Shown here: piece after piece, positions 58,247-64,000 of the stretch
Numbering within the stretch: the first letter of the stretch is position 1
How the letters are laid out: each line of letters opens with the position of its first letter
Source: Kutzneria viridogrisea
GTDB taxonomy: Bacteria > Actinomycetota > Actinomycetes > Mycobacteriales > Pseudonocardiaceae
NCBI GenBank assembly: GCA_014138725.1
Contig: JACJID010000004.1
Location: 930,001-994,000, forward strand
Direction of reading: 5' to 3'
DNA length: 64,000 nucleotides
The notes under the pieces: model-generated
What the model was told of the DNA's origin: nothing
Seen by the model: only the letters and a program-made list of their open reading frames with translations
Database searches by the model: none
Program-made: the position numbers and the translations under genes

Positions 58247-58942
58247 TCACACCTGGCTGGCGTGCCCACCCCCGGCCACCAGGCCGGGGAGTCCTGGCAG
58301 CGGCAGGCCACCGCCGGTGACGTCCTGGAATCCGCGCACCGCACCGTCGACGGCACCACCGAAGGCGCCACCGGCCACGGCACCGGCGAACTGTCCGCCC
58401 GCGTTGCCGATCGCGCCGCCCACCGGGGCGGCCGGTCCGGCGATGGCCCCGCCGATGGCGGTACCGGCCGCGGTGCCCACCGCGCCGCCGACGGCCCTGC
58501 CCACCTCGCTGGCGGGCTTGGCGGTACCGGTCGCGGTGCCGGTGGCCCCGCCGATGCCGCCGTCGATCGCGCCGCCGAAGGCCCCGCCGGCCACCCCGCC
58601 GCCCAACTTGCCGCCGAGCTTGCCGAACTGCTCACCGGCCTGCTTGCCCTCGCCGTTCTTGTTGCCCAGCAAGCCATCGCCCACGGTGCCCACCGTGCCG
58701 CCGACGAAGCCGCCGAGGTCGCTGCCCGCCTTCTCGCCGACCTCGATGCCGGTGCTGGTGAAGTCGGTGATGTCGATCGGGTCCAGCGCGGGCGCGTCGG
58801 CCACCTTGGGCTGCACCGGGGCGGGTGCCGCGCTGGCCGTGCTCGCCAACGGGAACAGCAGGGTGCCCGCGACCAGTCCACCGCCGACCACCACCGACAA
58901 CGGGCTGGTCTTCGGCACGCGCTTGAGACTGTGACGGCCCAC
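58247..58942 (-). CDS. Secreted glycine-zipper protein
   Basis: A 231-residue protein with a signal peptide (residues 1-38, ending ASTASAAP). The mature part is dominated by repeated GG-x2/3-G patterns (GGKLGGGVAGGAFGGAIDGG, GAVGTAAGTAIGGAIAG), a glycine-zipper pattern that favours close packing of helices in or on membranes. AGGAG stands seven bases before the GTG. No known domain is seen. Alternatives are a cell-wall-associated structural protein or a small pore-former. Confidence 0.7.
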   Translation of the reverse strand: MGRHSLKRVPKTSPLSVVVGGGLVAGTLLFPLASTASAAPAPVQPKVADAPALDPIDITDFTSTGIEVGEKAGSDLGGFVGGTVGTVGDGLLGNKNGEGKQAGEQFGKLGGKLGGGVAGGAFGGAIDGGIGGATGTATGTAKPASEVGRAVGGAVGTAAGTAIGGAIAGPAAPVGGAIGNAGGQFAGAVAGGAFGGAVDGAVRGFQDVTGGGLPLPGLPGLVAGGGHASQV

Positions 58943-59074
58943 TGGATTCTCCTGTCCAACGCCGAGGAATACCTGGAGTGCGGGAACAGTAGCCAGTGGT
59001 ACCACAACAAACCGCGAGTATGTGAGTCATTCCATTGGTCGCAAGCAACCGTTGTCAGCCCGGTGACAAGCCTG

Positions 59075-60805
59075 TCAGCGCCAACTGTCCGCCAGGTTCA
59101 GCGCGGTGGAGGAACCGGTGCTCGCGGACCTGTTCGGATCGGATTCCCAGACCGTTGAACCATCCTGCCCCCGCTTGACGTACTTGTACTGGAAGGAGGT
59201 GTTCGCGGGCAGCGAGACCGTTGCCGACCAGTTCGGATAACCGGCCGAGGACAGCGGGACGCCGTTGGCCGGGTTCCAGCCGCCCAATGCCGGAATTGAT
59301 CCGACCACGTAGACGTTCTGCCCCCACGAGGTGTTGGCGTTCTCGGTGAATGTCGCCGCGACCCGTGCCCCGGAAATGCGCGCGCCCACGTGGATCGCAA
59401 TCGCGTCCATCGGGCCGACCGTGGTTCTCGCCGTGCCCGAGGAATCCACGCTGATCACCGGACCGGTGCAGGAGCCACCGCTGAGCTCGCCGTGCAGCAC
59501 GTCGCAGTAGTCACCGGCGGGCAGCCCCGTGGTGAAGGCCCGCGACAGCGTGCCGCCCTCCTTGTTGATCGCCACGAACCCGGAGCCGCCCCGGCTGAAC
59601 GCGATCTGGTTGCTGCCGTCGGACCACCAGTTGGCCACCGGCGCGCCCGCCGCGGCGTTGTGGAAGCCCACCATGTTCGCGGCCCAGCGCTGCCGGTGCT
59701 CGCACTGCCAGCCGCTGCCGCAGGTGACCGCCGACACCATGCCGTTGGCCGCGCTCGGCGGGGACTGGTCGTTGCCGCTGAAGTCGAAGCTGGACATCAC
59801 GGTGGGCGTGCCGTAGTCCCAGGCCAGCCCGAACACCGTTGCCAGCTGGTAGATCGCGCCGTCCTTGTAGGACAGGGTGCTGCCGTTGCGCTGCGTGTCG
59901 TGGTTGTCCACGAACACCACGGCCTTGTTGCCGGGCTCCATGCCCCAGGACTGCCCGAACCCGTTGAGGTCGGCGAGGTTGCCGCTGGCGAACTTCGCCT
60001 TGAGGTTCGTGCCGTAGCGGAACTCCAGCAGGTCGCCGGTCCCCTCGTACTGCTGTGGCTGCACCGCCTCGCCCGCACCGTAGATCACCTCCTGGTACAG
60101 GTAGGTCGGCTTGGACAGCTTCGACTCGATGCCCGCGATGTCGCTGGGGTTGATGTGCTTGACCGCGTCCACCCGGAACCCGTCGACCCCCAGCGACAGC
60201 AGGTCGTTGAGGTAACCCGCGATCCTGCCCCGCACGTAGTCGTGCTCGGTGTAGAGGTCCGCCAGCTGCACCAGCTCGCACTCCTGGACCTCGGCCTGGC
60301 TGCCGTAGTTGTGGATCTGCCCGTCCGGCTGCGGGCACGGGTCGGGGTGGTGGTGGAAGTCCGCCGAGGAGTACGTCCCCGGGTAGGTGTACTTGTCCGG
60401 GGCGGTGCTGCCCCCGTACCCCGTGCTGGCCTGACCGGCCATGTGGTTGATCACCGCGTCCGCGTACACCTTGACGCCCGCCGCGTGACAGGCGCTCACC
60501 ATCGCCGCGAACTGCTCCCGGTTGCCCATGCGGCTGGTCAGCTGGTAGCTGACCGGCTGGTACACCTCCCACCACGGGTGGCCCGCCACGCTCGCGGACT
60601 CCTCCGGCGGCGAGACCTGCACCGCCCCGTACCCCTTGGGGCCCAACTGATTGCCGCACTCGGCCGCCACCGAGGTCCACGGCCACTCGAACAGGTTCGC
60701 GATCACGTCATGGCCCCCGCCCGGCGGGCTGGCCGCCGCGGCAGCCGGGAGCACGCTCGCCAGTAGTGCGGTCACCAGTGCCACGCTGCGCCAGTGGGAC
60801 GACAT
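59075..60805 (-). CDS. Secreted GH13 alpha-amylase with CBM20
   Basis: A 576-residue extracellular starch-degrading enzyme. A signal peptide (1-25, ending AAAAASP) is followed by the GH13 barrel with nucleophile Asp213 in GFRVDAVKH, acid Glu239 in YQEVIYG, and Asp303 in FVDNHD, then the C-terminal all-beta domain. Residues about 475-576 are a starch-binding CBM20 (NVYVVGSIPALGGWNPANG, FQYKYVKR). The architecture matches Streptomyces alpha-amylases. Proposed start is the ATG of MSSHWRS. Confidence 0.95.
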   Translation of the reverse strand: MSSHWRSVALVTALLASVLPAAAAASPPGGGHDVIANLFEWPWTSVAAECGNQLGPKGYGAVQVSPPEESASVAGHPWWEVYQPVSYQLTSRMGNREQFAAMVSACHAAGVKVYADAVINHMAGQASTGYGGSTAPDKYTYPGTYSSADFHHHPDPCPQPDGQIHNYGSQAEVQECELVQLADLYTEHDYVRGRIAGYLNDLLSLGVDGFRVDAVKHINPSDIAGIESKLSKPTYLYQEVIYGAGEAVQPQQYEGTGDLLEFRYGTNLKAKFASGNLADLNGFGQSWGMEPGNKAVVFVDNHDTQRNGSTLSYKDGAIYQLATVFGLAWDYGTPTVMSSFDFSGNDQSPPSAANGMVSAVTCGSGWQCEHRQRWAANMVGFHNAAAGAPVANWWSDGSNQIAFSRGGSGFVAINKEGGTLSRAFTTGLPAGDYCDVLHGELSGGSCTGPVISVDSSGTARTTVGPMDAIAIHVGARISGARVAATFTENANTSWGQNVYVVGSIPALGGWNPANGVPLSSAGYPNWSATVSLPANTSFQYKYVKRGQDGSTVWESDPNRSASTGSSTALNLADSWR

Positions 60806-60850
60806 GCCCAGCAGGATGCGCGCGCCGATCAGTACCGGTCAAGACCGCGC

Positions 60851-60955
60851 GTGTCGGACACTCCGGTACGGCGTGTCGGACGTTCCGGTACAAACTCCCA
60901 CCAGCTGGGAAAACGTATCGGGAGCGCCGACACACCGCACGGGAATGTCCGACAC
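60851..60955. repeat. Facing arrays of the 22-bp-period repeat, two plus two copies
   Basis: GTGTCGG begins at 60851 and 60873, and its inverse CCGACAC at 60927 and 60949, each pair 22 bases apart. The centre again has a CTCCCA and TGGGAAAA pair, as in the larger array at 22.8-23.0 kb but in the opposite direction. It lies behind the acyl-CoA dehydrogenase stop and upstream of the amylase start. Confidence 0.88.
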
Positions 60956-60975
60956 GCGGGGCTTGTCGGGGTGGG

Positions 60976-62133
60976 TCAGTACGACCTGGGCAGCTTCAGG
61001 GTGTGCTGGGACACGAAGTTGAGGATCATCTCGCGGCTGACCGGCGCGATGCGGCCCACCCGCGTCGCCCCCAGCAGCGCGCCGAGGCCGTACTCGGTGG
61101 CGAGGCCGTTGCCGCCGTGCACCTGGATGGCCTGGTCCACCGTGTCCTTCGCCGCCTCCGCCGCCGCGTACTTGGCCATGTTCGCCGCCTCGCCGGCCGC
61201 CTTGTCCTGACCGGAGTCGTAGAGCGCGGCGGCCTTCTGGGTCATCAGCCTGGCCAGCTCGATCTGCACGGCGCAGTGCGCCAGCGGGTGGGCCAGCCCC
61301 TGGTGGGCGCCGATGGGCGTGTCCCAGACCTTGCGGGTGCGGGCGTAGTCGGTGGCCTTGGCCATGGCGAAGCGGGCCAGTCCCGTGGAGAAGGACGCGG
61401 CCATGATCCGCTCGGGGTTGAGCCCGGCGAACAACTGGCCGATACCGGCGTCGGGCGAGCCCACCAGCGCGTCGGCGGGCAGGCGCACCTCGTCGAAGAA
61501 CAGGGTGAACTGCTTCTCCGGGGACACGATGTCCATCTCGATGGGCTGGAACTCGAAGCCGGGCGCGTCGGTGGGCACGATCATCAGGGACGGCAGCAGC
61601 CGCTGGCCCTTGTCGTCCACGTGCCGCGCGACGACGAGCACCGCGTCGACCTCGTCCACCCCGGAGATGTAGTACTTGCGGCCGTTGAGCACCCACTCCT
61701 CGCCCTCGCGGCGGATCGAGGTGGACAGCCGGTGCGAGTTGGACCCGGCGTCGGGTTCGGTGATCGCGAAGGCCATCTTCAGCGTGCCGTCGGCGAACCC
61801 GGGCAGCCACTGCTGCTTCTGCGCCTCGGTGCCGAAGCGGGCGATCACCGTGGCGCAGATCGCGGGCGAGACGACCATCAGCAGCATCGGGCAGCCCACC
61901 GCGGCCAGTTCCTCGCAGACCGCGGCCAGGTCGCCGATCCCGCCGCCGCCACCGCCGAACTCCTCCGGCACCGCCACGCCGAGGTAGCCCAGCTTGCCCG
62001 CCTCGGTCCACAGCTCAGTGGTCTTCTCCCCCGCCCTGGCCTTGGCGTTGAAGTACTCGTGCCCGTAGCGCGCGCCGAAATCGGCCACCGCGGACCGCAG
62101 CGCCTGGCGCTCCTCGCTCTCGGTGAAACTCAT
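60976..62133 (-). CDS. Acyl-CoA dehydrogenase (isovaleryl-CoA/short-chain type)
   Basis: A 385-residue flavoenzyme. FAD segments are MAFAITEPDAGSNSHRLST and YYISGVDEVDAVLVVA. The usual C-terminal Glu is replaced (RIAPVSREM), while Glu in AGLNPERIMAA sits at the place used by isovaleryl-CoA dehydrogenase. Its ATG overlaps the carboxylase stop in an ATGA. Together with the carboxylase this suggests branched-chain (leucine) acyl-CoA breakdown. Confidence 0.9.
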   Translation of the reverse strand: MSFTESEERQALRSAVADFGARYGHEYFNAKARAGEKTTELWTEAGKLGYLGVAVPEEFGGGGGGIGDLAAVCEELAAVGCPMLLMVVSPAICATVIARFGTEAQKQQWLPGFADGTLKMAFAITEPDAGSNSHRLSTSIRREGEEWVLNGRKYYISGVDEVDAVLVVARHVDDKGQRLLPSLMIVPTDAPGFEFQPIEMDIVSPEKQFTLFFDEVRLPADALVGSPDAGIGQLFAGLNPERIMAASFSTGLARFAMAKATDYARTRKVWDTPIGAHQGLAHPLAHCAVQIELARLMTQKAAALYDSGQDKAAGEAANMAKYAAAEAAKDTVDQAIQVHGGNGLATEYGLGALLGATRVGRIAPVSREMILNFVSQHTLKLPRSY

Positions 62134-64000
62134 GACTGGCTGCCCTCCGACGGTTCCACGACAGCGAGCACGGCGCCCGCCTCGACCTGTTGCCCGGGCC
62201 GCACCACCAGCTGGGCGAGCACCCCGCTGGCCGCCGCGACAACCCGGTGTTCCATCTTCATCGCCTCCAGCACGAGCAGTTCCTCGCCCGCGCTGACCTG
62301 TGCGCCCTCGGCCACGCTGACCCGCACCACGGTGCCGGGCATCGGCGCGACCGTGGCGCCCTCGGCCACCTTGTCCGCCGGGTCGGGGAACCTCGGCACG
62401 ACGCCCAGGCTCACCGAGCCCTGCGCCGAGTCCACCACCACGACCTCACCGTGCCGGGACACCGCGAAGCTCTGCCGCAGGCCGTCCAGCTCCAGCACGA
62501 CCTCGTCCGCGCTGGCCCGAACCAGTTGCGGCCCTTCGGGTACGACCAGGGCGCCGAGCCGGTCGAACCGGTAGTCCACGTCGATCCGCTCCTCGCCGAG
62601 CAGGAAGCCGCGCCGCTGCGACTGGGAGGCCACGTTGCGCCAGCCCAGCGGCAGCCGCCCGCGACCGGCGTGCGCCAGCGCGATCGCCGCCGCCAGCGCA
62701 CTGGGCCGCACATCGCGCACCAGCGGCTGGGCCAGCAGGTCCAGGCCGATCCGGTCCAGGTAGCCGGTGTCGGTGTCCCCAGCCAGGAATGCCTTGTCCC
62801 GCAACACGTTCACCAGCAGGTCGCGATTGGTGAGCACGCCGTGGATCCGCGCCGAGGCCAGCGCGGCGGCGAGCCTGCGCGCGGCGGAGGCCCGGTCGGG
62901 GCCCCACGCGATGACCTTCGCCAGCATCGGGTCGTAGTGCACGCCGACCACCGTGCCGTCCACGACCCCGCTGTCCAGCCGCAGGCCGTACCCGCTCGGC
63001 ACGGCGAACTCGGCGTCCACATCGGACAGTACGAACCGGTGCAGGGTCCCGCTCTGCGGGCGCCAGTCGTGCGCCGGGTCCTCCGCGTAGAGCCGGACCT
63101 CGATGGCGTGGCCGTTCGGGGTCGGCGGCTGCTCGGGCAGCGCCGCGCCCTCGGCGATGGCCAACTGCCAGCGGACCAGGTCCACCCCGTACACGCACTC
63201 GGTGACCGGGTGCTCGACCTGCAACCGGGTGTTGACCTCCAAGAAGTGGATGGTTCCCTTGGCGGACAACAGGAACTCCACCGTGCCCGCGCCGAAGTAG
63301 GAGATCGACCGGGCCGCGGCGACCGCCGCCGTGAACAGGCGCTCGCGGATCTGCGGCGTGACAGCGGGGCTCGGCGTCTCCTCGACGATCTTCTGGTGCC
63401 TGCGCTGGATGGAGCACTCGCGCTCGCCCAGTGCCCACACCGTGCCGTGCGAGTCGGCGAGGACCTGCACCTCCACGTGCCGCGCGCCCTCCAGCAGCGG
63501 CTCGCAGAACACCGTGCCGTCACCGAAGGCGGACTCGGCCTCGCGCCGCGCCGCCGCGACCTCCTCGGGCAGGTCGGCGAGCACGCGCACCACGCGCATG
63601 CCGCGCCCGCCGCCACCGGCCGAAGCCTTGATCAGCACCGGCAGGTCGTCCTCGGTGACGGTCGCCGGGTCCAGCTCGGTGAGCACCGGAACACCTTCGG
63701 CGGCAACACGTTTCTTCGCCTCGACCTTGGAGCCCATCGCCTCGATCGACTCCGGCGAGGGACCCACCCAGGTCAACCCGGCCTCGAGCACGGCGCGGGC
63801 GAACCCAGCGTTCTCCGACAGGAAGCCGTAACCGGGGTGCACGGCATCGGCACCGGCCGCGCGCGCGGCCTCGATCACCGCCTCGGCGCGCAGGTAGGTC
63901 TGCGCGGGCGTCGCTCCGGGCAGCCGCACGGCGTGGTCGGCCTCGGCCACGAAGGGCGTGTCGGCGTCGGGGTCGGAGTAGACCGCCACCGGGGAGATGC
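62130..64000 (-). CDS. Biotin carboxylase/BCCP fused alpha subunit, 5' end cut by window edge
   Basis: The visible 622 residues begin inside the biotin carboxylase domain (ISPVAVYSDPDAD) and contain the ATP-grasp glycine loop SAGGGGRGMRVV, EVNTRLQVEHPVTE with the catalytic Glu/Arg, a middle BT-like region, and the biotinyl site VLEAMKMEHRV near the end. It carboxylates biotin for an acyl-CoA carboxylase. Proximity to an isovaleryl-type dehydrogenase favours methylcrotonyl-CoA carboxylase, but acetyl/propionyl-CoA types look the same. About 40 N-terminal residues are missing. Confidence 0.93.
   Translation of the reverse strand, partial: ISPVAVYSDPDADTPFVAEADHAVRLPGATPAQTYLRAEAVIEAARAAGADAVHPGYGFLSENAGFARAVLEAGLTWVGPSPESIEAMGSKVEAKKRVAAEGVPVLTELDPATVTEDDLPVLIKASAGGGGRGMRVVRVLADLPEEVAAARREAESAFGDGTVFCEPLLEGARHVEVQVLADSHGTVWALGERECSIQRRHQKIVEETPSPAVTPQIRERLFTAAVAAARSISYFGAGTVEFLLSAKGTIHFLEVNTRLQVEHPVTECVYGVDLVRWQLAIAEGAALPEQPPTPNGHAIEVRLYAEDPAHDWRPQSGTLHRFVLSDVDAEFAVPSGYGLRLDSGVVDGTVVGVHYDPMLAKVIAWGPDRASAARRLAAALASARIHGVLTNRDLLVNVLRDKAFLAGDTDTGYLDRIGLDLLAQPLVRDVRPSALAAAIALAHAGRGRLPLGWRNVASQSQRRGFLLGEERIDVDYRFDRLGALVVPEGPQLVRASADEVVLELDGLRQSFAVSRHGEVVVVDSAQGSVSLGVVPRFPDPADKVAEGATVAPMPGTVVRVSVAEGAQVSAGEELLVLEAMKMEHRVVAAASGVLAQLVVRPGQQVEAGAVLAVVEPSEGSQS

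Noticed and set aside
60839-62011. Alternative minus-strand frame of 390 codons over the acyl-CoA dehydrogenase gene
   Set aside because: The dehydrogenase frame has all FAD and substrate motifs; the alternative is Arg/Gly-rich and without domain.

Overview
The window is GC-rich, densely coded DNA from an actinomycete. GTG and ATG starts that overlap the upstream stop by a few bases are common. The backbone gene order (aroQ-aroB-aroK-aroC, a type IV prepilin peptidase, aroE-mltG-ruvX-alaS, rarA, aspS) matches the order known from mycobacteria, streptomycetes and relatives. DasR-type operators, an IdeR/DmdR-type iron box and the repeat style suggest Pseudonocardiales (an inference, not a sequence match).

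Layout. 1-3.2 kb: shikimate genes aroQ (cut by the window edge), aroB, aroK and aroC on the minus strand. 3.2-9.1 kb: a DUF418 membrane protein, a NarL-type two-component pair, a prepilin peptidase, and a minus-strand operon of an ECF sigma factor followed by two alkylguanine-DNA methyltransferases, one carrying an Ada zinc domain at its C-terminus. 9.5-18.5 kb: a plus-strand, mostly translationally coupled nine-gene cluster that begins with an arginine methyltransferase (SznE-like) and an N-nitrosating di-iron/cupin enzyme (SznF-like). It continues with Rieske, ATP-grasp, LysE exporter, MOSC, amidase, HAD phosphatase and DHA2 exporter genes. I read it as an N-nitrosourea (streptozocin-type) biosynthetic cluster, the most exciting object in the window.

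18.6-24.4 kb: the N-acetylglucosamine system, with PTS EIIA/EIIB on the minus strand diverging from dasR-EIIC-HPr, then a PIG-L deacetylase and a GH18 chitinase. DasR operators lie in the dasR/EIIB gap, upstream of this chitinase, and inside the promoter of a second chitinase at 45.4 kb, so one GntR regulator probably ties chitin breakdown to GlcNAc uptake. 24.5-31 kb: a lipoprotein, then aroE, mltG, ruvX, alaS and two small membrane proteins. 31.1-33.9 kb: a sucrase/ferredoxin-like protein behind an iron box, a JmjC-type oxygenase directly preceded by a 41-residue peptide gene (a possible RiPP pair), and a BP74-like protein. 34-45 kb: an S41 peptidase, a Tat-exported phosphatase, an EI24 protein, rarA, a uridine-kinase-like protein, an aminotransferase, an SGNH hydrolase, an APH-like kinase and aspS.

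45.1-64 kb: a P450 gene remnant, chitinase 2, a caspase-fold protein lacking the catalytic cysteine, an IclR regulator diverging from a five-gene CoA/acetoacetate-type catabolic operon, a LysR gene with no stop until it runs antisense into its neighbour, an MFS exporter, a complete IS630-type insertion sequence, two exported proteins, a GH13 alpha-amylase with CBM20, and an acyl-CoA dehydrogenase/biotin-dependent carboxylase pair cut by the right edge.

Two families of intergenic repeats with strict periods (21 bp at four loci, 22 bp in facing arrays at two loci) recur at gene 3' ends. Several long perfect hairpins separate convergent genes.
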